Below are positions 25,717 through 35,492 of a DNA stretch of 64,000 nucleotides, one piece after another. The notes beneath the pieces are model-generated. The model made no database searches, was not told the origin of the DNA, and saw nothing but the letters and a program-made list of their open reading frames with translations. This stretch comes from CADEEV01 sp032127875 (lineage in GTDB: Bacteria > Acidobacteriota > Vicinamibacteria > Fen-336), in NCBI GenBank assembly GCA_032127875.1, contig JAQBHI010000177.1:1-64000 (forward strand), given 5' to 3'. The translations under genes were made by a program, and so were the position numbers. Each line of letters begins with the position of its first letter. Position 1 is the first letter of the stretch.

Positions 25717-27088
25717 TCGTTCTCCTTCGCCGTCACTCTCGCGTGAAGCGCTCCCCGGTGGAGGCGGAGGCGAATCAAGTCGCCGGCATCCACGTCGCTC
25801 GCTTGCCGCAGCAAGTGCTCGCCCTTCCACGCGAGCGCATAGCCGCGACCCAGCACCGCCAGCGGAGACAGGCTGGCTAGCCGTGCCGCGTTCTGGCCGA
25901 GGCTGGCGCGCCTCGCCTCGAGGCTCGCGGCCAACTGCCTGCGGAGCCTCTCGACGTGACGCGCCACGGCCTGGCGGCCATCGTCCATCTGCCGTTCGAA
26001 ACGAAACGCGGCGAGCCGCGCCTGTACCTGTCGGAGTCGGTCGCGGCCGCGCTCCCGCTGGCGGGTGAGCCCGGTCCTGGCACGGCGCGCGAGGTCGTCG
26101 ACGCGCTGGGCGGCGTTGCGCAAGCGGCCACGCTCGGCCTCGAACACGCGATGCGAGGTGAGCGCAAGGGCACGCGCTCGGACGCGCGTCAGCCGGAGCC
26201 GGAGCGCCGCATCCAAGTGCTTGTCGAGCGCCCCCAGGTGCGCCTCCAGATCGGCCTTGGCCTTCACCACCTGCTCGGCCGCGGCCGAAGGCGTCGGCGC
26301 ACGCACATCGGCGACGAAGTCGGCGATCGTGAAGTCGGTCTCGTGGCCCACGGCCGAGATCGTCGGTACGCGGGACGCGGCGAGCGCTCGCGCCACGCTC
26401 TCTTCGTTGAACGCCCATGGTCCTCGAGGCCGCCGCCGCCGCGGGCCACGATCAGCACGTCGAGGCCCGTCACGCGGCCGAGCGCGCGGATGCCCTGCAC
26501 GATCTCGGCCGCGGCGCCTTCACCCTGGACACGGGCGGGATAGAGGAGCACTTCCAGGTTGCGATAGCGGGAGCGCAGCACGCGCAGGATGTCGCGAAGC
26601 ACCGCCCCGGTCGGCGAGGTCACGACGCCGATCCGGCGCGGCAACATCGGCAGCGGCCGCTTGCGCTTCGTGTCGAAGAGTCCCTCTTTCTCGAGCTTCT
26701 CCTTCAGCTCCTCGAACGCCTGCTGCAGCGAACCCTTGCCCAGAGGCTCGAGGGTCTCGACCGAGAGTTGGTAGTCGCCGCGCGGCGCATAGACGCGGAC
26801 GCCGCCGCGGGCCAGGACCTTCATGCCGTCCTTCGGGCGGAAGCGGATGCCTCGCGCAGCGGTTTTCCAAACCATGGCGCGGATCTGGGCGCGCTCGTCC
26901 TTGAGCGAGAAGTACCAGTGGCCCGAGTCGGCGAACTTGAGGTTCGAGATCTCGCCCTCGACCCACACGTCGCCAAACTCGACTTCCAGTGCGCCCTGGA
27001 TGCGGTCGGTCAACTCGGAGACGCTCATGGCCCTGCGCGCCGTGGCCGGCCGCGGGCCGGCGCCAAAGTCGAGACCCTTCTGCTGCAC
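25713..27088 (-). pseudogene. xseA: Exodeoxyribonuclease VII large subunit, interrupted by a one-base deletion
   Basis: The 5' part (GTG 27088 to about 26420) encodes the OB-fold and the start of the catalytic domain, ending in VARGGGGLED. The 3' part, in another frame from about 26416 to 25713, continues exactly where the family does: FNEE, then VARALAASRVP, ISAVGHETDFTIADF and RAPTPSAAAE. Only one base is missing between GAG GAC and TGG near 26416-26420, where the family reads Leu-Trp. Restoring one base gives 458 aa, the normal length. A sequencing error is likely, because the downstream half keeps perfect coding character. A TAGAAT box 7 bases before the GTG supports this start. Confidence 0.88.
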
Positions 27089-27095
27089 TGGCGGG

Positions 27096-27101
27096 ATTCT
27101 A
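27096..27101 (-). promoter_or_regulatory. -10 box before xseA
   Basis: TAGAAT on the minus strand lies 7 bases before GTG 27088, with no Shine-Dalgarno. It would be the promoter of the xseA-xseB-ispA-tlyA-nadK operon with a leaderless first gene. Confidence 0.42.
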
Positions 27102-27132
27102 CAGCGGTGGGACGCCTGCGGGCGGCCGCCGC

Positions 27133-28517
<1,385 letters not shown>

Positions 28518-28521
<4 letters not shown>

Positions 28522-30035
28522 GAGACGAGCGCCTCGCTCGCCGTCTCGGTCACCCGTCGGGCTACGAGCGGCAGTACGAGGCGCGCCCGGGTGCCGGCGC
28601 CAGGCGTGCTCTCGAGCGCGATCCTCCCGCCGTGGTCGCTCACGATCTTGCGTGTCAGCGCGAGGCCGAGCCCGAGGCCCGTCTCCTTCGTCGAGAAATA
28701 GGGCTCGAAGGCGGTGGAAATTTCTTCGGGCGTCATGCCCTGGCCGGTGTCCGCGACCGTGACCAGCACCACCTCGCCGCCGGTCTCACGCTCCCGCCGT
28801 GCCTTTACGGAGAGCACGCCGCCCTTGGGCATCGCGTCTACGGCGTTGATCATCAGGTTCAGGAAGCAGGTCTTGAGCAGCTCCGGATCGGCGAGGGTCT
28901 CGGGGAACTCGGCCTCGGTGTCGATCTCCAGAATGATGCCTTGGTCGCGGGCCTTGTGATCCACCAGCTCCGCCACCTCGCGCAGCACCGAGTCCACGCG
29001 ACACGGCCGGGTGTCGAGGCGCATCGGCTTGCCGAACGAGAGGAAGTTGCCGACCAGTCGGTTGAGCCGGCTGATCTCGGCCTTGACGTTGCCGAGAATG
29101 CGATCGAAGGCCTCGCGGCGCAGGGCGTCCTCGGGAGCCAGCTTCGTGCGCATGTGGTCGATCGAAAGGTTCATGAAGTTGAGCGGGTTGCGGATCTCGT
29201 GGGCGACCGCGGTGGCAAGCTGGCCCATCGCGGTCGAGCGCTCGGCGAAATGCAGCCGCTCCTCCAACAGGCGCTTCTCGCGCAGCCGCTCGACCATCTC
29301 GTTGAAGGTCCGGGAAAGCGCGCCGATCTCGTCGCTGCCCCGAGCCGCAACCTGCACTGAGAGATCGCCGGCCGCGACCGAGCGCGAGGCCTCGGTGAGC
29401 TTCTCGAGGGGCCGGCTGAAGGACCAGGAGAGGTACAAGGCGAGCGCGATCCCGAAAGCGAACACGGCAAAGGTCGCGATCAGCCGATTGACGAACGCCG
29501 CCTTCGAGAGCGCCGAGAAGTCGTCGAGGTAGCGGGTGATGACGACGTAGCCAACGCGGCGGTCCGCGACCACGATCGGGATCGTCAGCGTCGAGGTCTT
29601 CTGCGTGCCGGGCGGCCCCGAGTCGTCGCCCAGCACGCCGCGGATCACGTACTCCTTCGGCCCGCGCCGCTTCACGCTGGCGCGGACCAGCGGCTTGCCG
29701 ACGTTTTGAGGGTTGGTCGAGGCCTTTACCTCCTCGGCCGCATCGGCGATCGACACGTCCTTGACGCCCAGCGAGGTGAGCTTCTCGGCGTAGGCCTTCA
29801 GCACCACCTGCGGATCGCCCGGACCGGCGGGCTGTTCCTGGGCCACTTCGATCGTGGTCGACAGCTCCTCAGTGTAGTCGCGCACCTGGGAGAGCAGCTG
29901 CCGCTCGTTGAGGAGGTGGAGAAAGAACAACGAGGACACGGAGAGAATCAGCAGCGACAGCATCATCAGGAGCAGCTTGGTCTTGATGCTGGCGTTGCCG
30001 AGCCGGAAGACGGGGGCGCCCCTGGAACGAGCCAT
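28518..30035 (-). CDS. Membrane sensor histidine kinase (NtrB/HydH-type, HAMP)
   Basis: This 505-aa protein has TM1 (20-42), an extracytoplasmic sensor region of about 140 residues, TM2 (183-206), HAMP (207-258), HisKA with His279 in VAHEIRNPLN, and a HATPase domain with an N-box (NLMINAVDAM), DTGQGM (G1) and GLGLGLALT (G2). It would phosphorylate the receiver of the adjacent NtrC-type regulator. The sensed signal is unknown. A TAGACT box lies 6 bases before the ATG. The stop overlaps the regulator start. Confidence 0.9.
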
Positions 30036-30041
30036 GCCACG

Positions 30042-30047
30042 AGTCTA
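30042..30047 (-). promoter_or_regulatory. -10 box before the histidine kinase
   Basis: TAGACT on the minus strand is followed by 6 bases and ATG 30035, another leaderless-type arrangement. It is divergent from the korA promoter. Confidence 0.4.
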
Positions 30048-30065
30048 CCGCACCCGCTCCGCCTG

Positions 30066-30087
30066 TATAATCAGGGTTTGGAGGTGA
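30066..30087 (+). promoter_or_regulatory. korA -10 box and Shine-Dalgarno
   Basis: TATAAT (30066-30071) is followed by the strong ribosome-binding site GGAGGTGA (30080-30087), 9 bases before ATG 30097. No recognisable -35 is present 17 bases upstream. This contrasts with the leaderless starts nearby and suggests high expression. Confidence 0.5.
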
Positions 30088-30096
30088 AGTAAGAGC

Positions 30097-31944
30097 ATGG
30101 CCACTGCCGAGGCACCGACGAGAAAGCGCGAAATCATCGAGCAGGCCGTGATCCGGTTCTGCGGAGACTCCGGCGACGGCATGCAGATTACCGGCAGCCA
30201 GTTCACCAACACCGTGGCGCTCTATGGCAACGACATCGCCACGTTCCCCGACTTCCCGGCCGAGATCCGCGCCCCCGCCGGCACGCTGCCGGGCGTTTCC
30301 GGGTTCCAGCTCCATTTCGCGTCGGGCGACATCTACACCCCGGGCGATGCCGTGGACGCGCTGATCGCCATGAACCCCGCCGCACTCAAGACCAACGTGG
30401 CGGACCTCAAGACCAACGGGATCTTGATCGTCAACACGGACAGCTTCAAGGAAGTCGACCTCAAGAAGGCGCAGCTCACCGTGAACCCGCTGGAGGACGG
30501 CAGCCTCCAGGGCTACCGGCTGTTCCCTGTCGCGCTCAACAAGCTGACGCGGGCAGCGCTCAAGGACCTGGGCCTCGACGCCAGGAGCATGGACCGCTGC
30601 AAGAATTTCTTCGCGCTGGGGATGTGCTACTGGCTCTACAACAGGGCGATGGACGCGACCGACCGCTGGCTCGACGACAAGTTCAAGAACAAGCCGGCGC
30701 TGGTCCAGGCCAACAAGCTCGCGATGAAGGCCGGCTACTCGTTCTGCGAGGCGACGGAGGCGTTCCAGACGAGCTATGAGATCCCGCCGGCGAAGCTGGC
30801 GCCCGGCACGTACCGCAACATCAGCGGCAACAGTGCGCTCGCGCTGGGCTTCGTGGCGGCCTCGCAGCGCAGCGGGCTGCCGCTCTTCCAGGGCAGCTAC
30901 CCGATTACGCCGGCCTCCGACATCCTGCACGAGCTCGCGATGTTCAAGAACTTCGGTGTCGTGACATTCCAGGCCGAGGACGAGATCGCGGCCATGACCT
31001 CGGCGATCGGGGCGGCCTACGGGGGCTCGCTCTCGATCACCACCACCTCCGGGCCCGGCATGGCGCTCAAGATGGAGGCGATCGGCCTCGCGATCGCGGT
31101 CGAGCTGCCCGTGGTGATCTGTAACATCCAACGCGGCGGTCCTTCGACCGGGCTGCCGACCAAGACCGAGCAGGCCGACCTGCTGCAGGCGCTCTACGGA
31201 CGCAACTCCGAGGCGCCCGTGCCGGTGCTCGCGCCGCAGACGCCGGGCGATTGCTTCTGGGTCGCGCTCGAAGCCAGCCGCATCGCGCTCAAGTACATGG
31301 TTCCGGTCATCATCCTTTCCGACGGCTACCTCGCGAACGGGGCGGAGCCGTGGAAGATCCCGAGCCTCGACGAGCTGCCGAAGTTCCCCGTGAAGTTCCG
31401 CACCGATCCCGAGGGCTTCATGCCCTACCTGCGCAACCCCGAGACGCTGGCGCGGCCCTGGGCCGTGCCCGGCACGCCAGGGCTCGAGCATCGCGTCGGC
31501 GGCCTAGAAAAACAGGACGTCACCGGCAACGTCAACTACGAGCCGCTCAACCACGAGCGCATGGTGCAGTTGCGCGCCGCCAAGGTTGCGGCTGTCGTGG
31601 AGGAAGTGCCCGACGTCGTACCGATGGGGGATCCTGACGGCGACCTACTGCTGGTGGGTTGGGGCTCGACCTACGGCGCCATCACCGTGGCGCTGCGTGC
31701 CCAGCGGGCGAAGGGCCGGCGCATCGGCCACGTCCACCTGCGCCACCTGAACCCGCTGCCGAAGAACCTGGGCGAGGTCCTGAAGCGCTACAAGAAGATC
31801 GTCGTGCCCGAGATGAACATGGGCCAGCTGGTGTGGGTGCTGCGCGCGAAGTACCTGGTCGATGCCGAGGCCTTTGGCAAGATCCAGGGCAAGCCGTTCA
31901 AGCAGTCGGAGATCGAAGCCAAGATCGAGGAGAGCCTTCAGTGA
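30097..31944 (+). CDS. korA: 2-oxoacid:acceptor oxidoreductase, alpha subunit with fused gamma domain
   Basis: This 615-aa subunit joins an N-terminal gamma domain (about 15-195, with CGDSGDGMQITGSQFT) to the alpha domain (about 215-615, with YPITPASDILHELA and the EDEIAAM pyrimidine-binding region). With KorB it oxidises a 2-oxoacid, most likely 2-oxoglutarate, to acyl-CoA and passes electrons to ferredoxin. This two-subunit architecture is typical of KorAB in aerobic and microaerobic bacteria. The stop TGA overlaps the korB GTG (GTGA). No separate ferredoxin-type delta subunit gene is adjacent. Confidence 0.92.
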   Translation: MATAEAPTRKREIIEQAVIRFCGDSGDGMQITGSQFTNTVALYGNDIATFPDFPAEIRAPAGTLPGVSGFQLHFASGDIYTPGDAVDALIAMNPAALKTNVADLKTNGILIVNTDSFKEVDLKKAQLTVNPLEDGSLQGYRLFPVALNKLTRAALKDLGLDARSMDRCKNFFALGMCYWLYNRAMDATDRWLDDKFKNKPALVQANKLAMKAGYSFCEATEAFQTSYEIPPAKLAPGTYRNISGNSALALGFVAASQRSGLPLFQGSYPITPASDILHELAMFKNFGVVTFQAEDEIAAMTSAIGAAYGGSLSITTTSGPGMALKMEAIGLAIAVELPVVICNIQRGGPSTGLPTKTEQADLLQALYGRNSEAPVPVLAPQTPGDCFWVALEASRIALKYMVPVIILSDGYLANGAEPWKIPSLDELPKFPVKFRTDPEGFMPYLRNPETLARPWAVPGTPGLEHRVGGLEKQDVTGNVNYEPLNHERMVQLRAAKVAAVVEEVPDVVPMGDPDGDLLLVGWGSTYGAITVALRAQRAKGRRIGHVHLRHLNPLPKNLGEVLKRYKKIVVPEMNMGQLVWVLRAKYLVDAEAFGKIQGKPFKQSEIEAKIEESLQ

Positions 31945-32960
31945 CTACGACGCTGCCGGTCTACACGAAGAAGGATTTCCAGACCGACCAGGAAGTTCGC
32001 TGGTGCCCCGGCTGCGGGGACTACGCGATCCTCGCGGCGGTCCAGTCGGTGTTTCCCGAGTTGGGGGTGCCGCGCGAGAAGTTCGTCGTGGTTTCGGGAA
32101 TTGGCTGCTCCAGCCGCTTTCCGTACTACATGAATACCTACGGCTTTCACACCATTCACGGCCGCGCGCCTGCCGTGGCGACCGGCCTCAAGATCGCCAG
32201 GCCCGAGCTCGAGGTGTGGATCGCCACCGGCGACGGCGACGCCCTGTCGATCGGCGGCAATCACACGATCCACATGCTGCGTCGGAACGTCGGCCTCAAG
32301 GTCCTGCTCTTCAACAACCGGATCTACGGGCTCACCAAGGGCCAGTACTCGCCGACCTCCGAAGTGGGCAAGAAGGCGAAGTCGACGCCCTACGGTTCGG
32401 TCGATCGGCCTTTCAACGTGCTCTCGCTTGCGCTCGGCGCCGAGGCCACGTTCGTCGCGCGCTCGGTGGACGTGTTCCAGGCGCACTTGAAGGCGACGCT
32501 GCGCAGCGCCGCGGCTCACAAGGGCTCGGCCTTCGTCGAGATCCTGCAGAACTGCAACATCTTCAACGACGGCGCCTGGGAGTCGCTCGTGGAGAAGGAA
32601 GCAAAAGACGACCACCTGCTTCTCCTCGAGCACGGCCAGCCGCTGATCTTCGGCAAGGACAAGGACAAAGGCATCCGGATGCGCGGCCTGAACCTCGAGG
32701 TCGTCAGTCTCGGGAACGGCACGAGCGAAAAGGAACTGATCGTCCACGACGAGCGGCATCCCAATTCCGCCTATGCTTTCCTGCTCTCGCGCATGGAGAT
32801 GATGCCGGGGTTCCCAACGCCGCTCGGCGTGCTGCGCGCCGTCGATGCGCCGTGCTATGAGGAACAAGCGACGCGACAGATCCAGGAGATCATCGCGAAG
32901 AAGGGAGCCGGAGATCTGGGCAAGCTGCTGCGCGCAGGCGACACCTGGGAAGTGAAATAG
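31941..32960 (+). CDS. korB: 2-oxoacid:acceptor oxidoreductase, beta subunit
   Basis: GTG 31941 overlaps the korA stop; 339 aa. It binds thiamine diphosphate and an iron-sulfur cluster: WCPGCGDY near the N-terminus (about 21-28, cysteine pair), SGIGCSSRFPYY, the TPP-Mg motif GDGDALSIGGNH with a later NNRIYG, and TKGQYSPTS. Together with KorA it forms the catalytic complex for coenzyme A-dependent decarboxylation of a 2-oxoacid. A promoter-like site and hairpins follow about 8 bases after the stop. Confidence 0.93.
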   Translation: MTTTLPVYTKKDFQTDQEVRWCPGCGDYAILAAVQSVFPELGVPREKFVVVSGIGCSSRFPYYMNTYGFHTIHGRAPAVATGLKIARPELEVWIATGDGDALSIGGNHTIHMLRRNVGLKVLLFNNRIYGLTKGQYSPTSEVGKKAKSTPYGSVDRPFNVLSLALGAEATFVARSVDVFQAHLKATLRSAAAHKGSAFVEILQNCNIFNDGAWESLVEKEAKDDHLLLLEHGQPLIFGKDKDKGIRMRGLNLEVVSLGNGTSEKELIVHDERHPNSAYAFLLSRMEMMPGFPTPLGVLRAVDAPCYEEQATRQIQEIIAKKGAGDLGKLLRAGDTWEVK

Positions 32961-32967
32961 GTTTCTC

Positions 32968-32996
32968 TTGACAGCCGGCGAGCAAGGGACGATATT
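32968..32996 (+). promoter_or_regulatory. Sigma-70-type promoter at the head of an intergenic RNA
   Basis: A perfect TTGACA (32968-32973), a 17-base spacer and GATATT (32991-32996). No annotated gene follows on this strand until after the repeats, so it appears to serve the hairpin-rich stretch 33,003-33,205. Confidence 0.5.
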
Positions 32997-33020
32997 CGAG
33001 AGTCAGGAGGCGTCTTCGAA

Positions 33021-33080
33021 ATGAGGGCGTTGGCGAATCACGGAGGTGCTGTGATGGAGAGCACTCCGCCGGGCCTGTAG
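33021..33080 (+). CDS. Possible 19-aa small ORF inside the candidate RNA
   Basis: ATG 33021 follows AGGAGG (33005-33010) by 10 bases and runs 19 codons to TAG. A second Shine-Dalgarno-like GGAGGTG (33042-33048) precedes an internal ATG (33054) and is sequestered in the first hairpin. It may be a leader peptide or chance. Nothing in the peptide is recognisable. Confidence 0.2.
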   Translation: MRALANHGGAVMESTPPGL

Positions 33081-33116
33081 GGGGGCCGCTGTCAGGCCCC
33101 GAAACGGACTTGGTCG

Positions 33117-33144
33117 AAAAAAAGAGCGCGCCTTCCGGCGCGCT
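33117..33144 (-). terminator. Intrinsic terminator read on the minus strand
   Basis: On the minus strand AGCGCGCC-GGAA-GGCGCGCT is followed by C and seven T. This is a textbook terminator shape. It would stop transcription coming leftward from the PilO/STN gene side, although that gene ends at 33425 with other palindromes in between. Confidence 0.5.
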
Positions 33145-33173
33145 GTCAGGGGGTCTTGAACCCCCGACGACGT

Positions 33174-33205
33174 GAGGCCCGGAGCCAAAGGTTCCGGGCC
33201 TCTTT
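33174..33205 (+). terminator. Terminator at the end of the candidate RNA
   Basis: Perfect 10-bp stem GAGGCCCGGA / TCCGGGCCTC with a 9-base loop and TTTAAAT after it. It terminates rightward transcription from korAB or from the promoter at 32,968. Confidence 0.6.
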
Positions 33206-33233
33206 AAATGGTTAGTCATCGACCCCCCACCCT

Positions 33234-33264
33234 GTCCCTCCCCCCGTAGGGGGAGGGAACCGCC
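33234..33264. repeat. REP-like palindromic repeat, copy 1
   Basis: A C-run/G-run palindrome (CCCTCCCCCCGTAGGGGGAGGG) followed by AACCGCC. The same GGGGGAGGGAACCGCC core recurs 74 bases downstream. Confidence 0.5.
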
Positions 33265-33307
33265 ACGCCGACGACCTCGCCCCGCATCCGTTGCTTCGCT
33301 CACCCCG

Positions 33308-33336
33308 CCTCCCCACGTTAGGGGGAGGGAACCGCC
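33308..33336. repeat. REP-like palindromic repeat, copy 2
   Basis: Contains CCTCCCC-ACGTTA-GGGGGAGG and then GAACCGCC, matching copy 1 in the right half. Confidence 0.5.
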
Positions 33337-33350
33337 CTTGGAGCTACGAC

Positions 33351-33387
33351 CGCCCATTCCCCCTGCTTCGCGGGAGGGAACGGGCGG
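33351..33387. repeat. REP-like palindromic repeat, copy 3 (diverged)
   Basis: CGCCC-ATTCCCCC, a TGCTTCGC loop, then GGGAGGGAACGGGCG forms an imperfect hairpin that keeps the GGGAGGGAAC core. The rest of 33,388-33,424 shows nothing I can name. Confidence 0.35.
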
Positions 33388-33424
33388 CGGCTTGCGGGCC
33401 CTGCGTTCCCGGCTGCTGCGGGCG

Positions 33425-35131
33425 CTACTTGGGAAGCGGCGGAATGCTGATCCGCAGGTCTCCGTCGTCAGTCTCGAGCAGCACGTCGGTCGACTCGACA
33501 GCCTTCACGACCGCGTTCGCCAGCCGCTCGCCCGCGCGGTAGGTGAGCAGCGCGCCATTGGGCGAGTACGCGAAGACCGAGTACCCGGCGCCGCTGGTGG
33601 CGATCCCCGCGGGCTCGAACTCCAGGAGCGAGAGATCCGGCGCGCGCAGCACCAACCGCGGCGCAACCCCTTCCGCCGCCACGGGCAGCGGCGTTTCGCC
33701 CGAGCCTCCGGGGCGTGTGAGCGTGCGGCGGTCCTCCTCGAGTCGTTCTGTGAGGCCTGCGCACTCGAGGACGGCGGCACGCAGGGCCGCCAGCGGCATG
33801 TCCCTGACCCAAACGGAGGCGCGCCCAAGGAAGCCAGGCGGCCCGAGTGAGGCGAGGCCCGGGTCCACGTCGGTCATTACCGCGAGGATGTCCCGGACGC
33901 TGGCGCGCTTCAGCTCGAAACTGGCGATGGCGGTCGAAAGCGGCGGCGCCTGGTCGACGGGCGCGGGCCGGCTCCCTTTCGGCGCCGACTTCTTCGCCGG
34001 CGGGTTCTCCCCATTCGCCTTCGAGACGCGCCGGATCAGCCCAGCTTCGGAGATGCGCAGGTTGGCGCTCTTCGCGAGGCCGGCCAGCGCCTCCTCGAGG
34101 CTCACCCGTGCGAACTCCACGTGGACTCGGCCCGCGACATCGCCGTCCACGAGAAAGCCCTGGCCTGTCAGGTTGTGCAGGACGCGAAAGACGTCGGGAA
34201 GATCGGTGTCCCGCAGCCGCAGGCTGAGCGGCCCGTGGCCAGGCGTCCTGGGGGTCGCTCCGCGCACGACGGCGATGCGCGTGGCGTCGCGATCGACGGC
34301 GCACGAGGCATCCTGCTCTTCGAAAGGATCCTCCGTCGGGAGCGGCAACTCGGCCTCGGGCCCCACCACCGGGCTCGTGCCGCGCGCCTCGAAGCGCAGA
34401 CAGGCCCCCTGGCGGGTCATCAGGAACTGCGAGAGCCGGAAGAAGCCGCGTTCGAGCCGGGACTCCAGCCCATGGGCCGAGGCATTGCCGATGGTCAGGC
34501 CACGGATCGAGAACTCTTCTCCGAGCACTGCCGAGATCAGCAGCACCGGCCGGTCGCGGACGACCGCCGACAGTTCCGACAGGAACACGCGCGGGTTACG
34601 GCGCGCGCGTCTCAGGGCGGCGATCATCTCCGACTTCGCGAGGGCCAGCGCCTGATCCGCCACGAACGCGTCGGCTTGCGGCCGCGGCATCCCGCTCGCG
34701 CGGGCTCGCGTGCCTTCGGGTGGCTGAGGCAGCGGCGCCCGCAGTGGTCGAAACGGAACCCTGATCACCGCCGTCAGCCGCACCGCATCGCCCGGGGTTG
34801 CCGTGAGCGTGAGGTTGTCGACGTCGAGCAGCCGGTGAGAGAGGGCCACCTGCCGGAAGAATCGGTCTATGTCGGCGTAGCGCCCGACGCCGGAGACATC
34901 GACGAGCACGTCTCCACGCGGGCCGTTTTCGATCGGCGGGCGCGCGAGGGCCTCCACCGAGAACAGCTGTGCGGCGTCGGCGAGGTCGTGAACCAGTGCG
35001 GCATCGCCTGTGGGATTCGCGGCATCGGGCAGGATTCGCCGCAACGTCTCCAGGCGCCGGTCGAGAAGCAGGCGTTCCTCGCTGAAGGGACGTACCACCG
35101 AAGACGCGGCCAGCACCAGGGCAAGAAGCAT
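33425..35131 (-). CDS. PilO-like / secretin-STN / PilP-like fusion protein
   Basis: This 568-aa protein has an N-terminal hydrophobic stretch (1-15). A region at about 20-135 resembles PilO (LLLDRRLETLRRILP, then GRYADIDRFFRQVALSHRL). There is a middle of uncertain fold, at least one STN/secretin N0-like domain (about 300-360, with LSLRLRDTDLPDVFRVLHNL and VEFARVSLEEALAGL), a second partial one at about 400-470, and a C-terminal segment like PilP (LLTYRAGERLANAVVK and VLLETDDG). These are components of the type IV pilus alignment complex, normally separate genes. No other pilus gene is in the window. Assignment is by pattern only. A TAAGAT box lies 9 bases before the ATG. Confidence 0.65.
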   Translation of the reverse strand: MLLALVLAASSVVRPFSEERLLLDRRLETLRRILPDAANPTGDAALVHDLADAAQLFSVEALARPPIENGPRGDVLVDVSGVGRYADIDRFFRQVALSHRLLDVDNLTLTATPGDAVRLTAVIRVPFRPLRAPLPQPPEGTRARASGMPRPQADAFVADQALALAKSEMIAALRRARRNPRVFLSELSAVVRDRPVLLISAVLGEEFSIRGLTIGNASAHGLESRLERGFFRLSQFLMTRQGACLRFEARGTSPVVGPEAELPLPTEDPFEEQDASCAVDRDATRIAVVRGATPRTPGHGPLSLRLRDTDLPDVFRVLHNLTGQGFLVDGDVAGRVHVEFARVSLEEALAGLAKSANLRISEAGLIRRVSKANGENPPAKKSAPKGSRPAPVDQAPPLSTAIASFELKRASVRDILAVMTDVDPGLASLGPPGFLGRASVWVRDMPLAALRAAVLECAGLTERLEEDRRTLTRPGGSGETPLPVAAEGVAPRLVLRAPDLSLLEFEPAGIATSGAGYSVFAYSPNGALLTYRAGERLANAVVKAVESTDVLLETDDGDLRISIPPLPK

Positions 35132-35140
35132 GAGCGCCGC

Positions 35141-35146
35141 ATCTTA
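35141..35146 (-). promoter_or_regulatory. -10 box before the PilO/STN/PilP-like gene
   Basis: TAAGAT on the minus strand, 9 bases before ATG 35131, without Shine-Dalgarno. Confidence 0.35.
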
Positions 35147-35196
35147 CACCGCGCTCTCGGAGCTTCCGATGGCCGGCGAGCTGAGCGAGGCGGCGG

Positions 35197-35457
35197 CTAT
35201 TGTGCCTTGTCGGTGGCGATCTCGACGGCCACCGTGGTGAAGTCGCTCTCCCACTCGCCGCCGCAGGTCGGTTGCGGGCAGCAGCCAGGGGCCGCCGTGG
35301 TCGAACACGAATTGGACCCAGCGCTCGGCGTCGGGTGTCAGCAGCCTGCGCCGGGGGCGACGAACGTTCCGCGCGCTCGGAGCCAGGTGTCGTGCGCATG
35401 GACACTCGCCGCGCTGGTCATAAGCGCGACAGCCAGACAACTGCTCCAAGCTTTCAC
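35197..35457 (-). pseudogene. Small exported Cys-rich protein gene interrupted by TGA
   Basis: From GTG 35457 the frame encodes a signal peptide (about 1-21, ending VHA) and AHDTWLRARGTFVAPGAGC. It then meets TGA at codon 40 (35340-35338) and continues in the same frame to TAG at 35197. The part after the TGA keeps high G+C at third positions and contains CCPQPTC, CGGEWESDF and VAVEIATDKAQ. Either one nonsense change (or recoding) interrupts an 86-codon gene, or two opposite frameshifts hide a different central reading (LTPDAERWVQFVFDH). The family is not recognised. It is divergent from the porin gene and close to the flavin genes. Confidence 0.45.
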
Positions 35458-35492
35458 GACTCTGATCTTGAGGCGAGTCGAGCCTTTCACGC

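Larger units (their letters stand above)
33003..33205 (+). ncRNA. Candidate structured RNA with five consecutive hairpins
   Basis: Downstream of the promoter are, in order: CGGAG-(G)-TGCT paired with AGCA-CTCCG (33041-33068); GGGCCTG paired with CAGGCCC (33071-33099); AGCGCGCC paired with GGCGCGCT with TTCC loop (33125-33144); GGGGG-TCTTGAA-CCCCC (33149-33165); and GAGGCCCGGA paired with TCCGGGCCTC followed by TTT (33174-33205). The last is a good terminator. The order of promoter, hairpins and terminator without a long frame suggests a small RNA of about 200 bases. It resembles no RNA family I can name. A 19-codon frame (33021-33080) lies under the first hairpins. The unit could instead be the 3' end of the korAB mRNA. 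Confidence 0.4.

Noticed and set aside
33149..33165. tRNA T-arm-like hairpin (GGGGG-TTCAAGA-CCCCC) on the minus strand
   Set aside because: No matching acceptor strand, D-arm or anticodon arm is found on either side, so it is not a tRNA. It fits better as one hairpin of the candidate RNA.
35338..35340. Selenocysteine codon in the small Cys-rich gene
   Set aside because: No convincing SECIS stem-loop follows and another frame also looks coding here; several neighbouring genes carry ordinary lesions.
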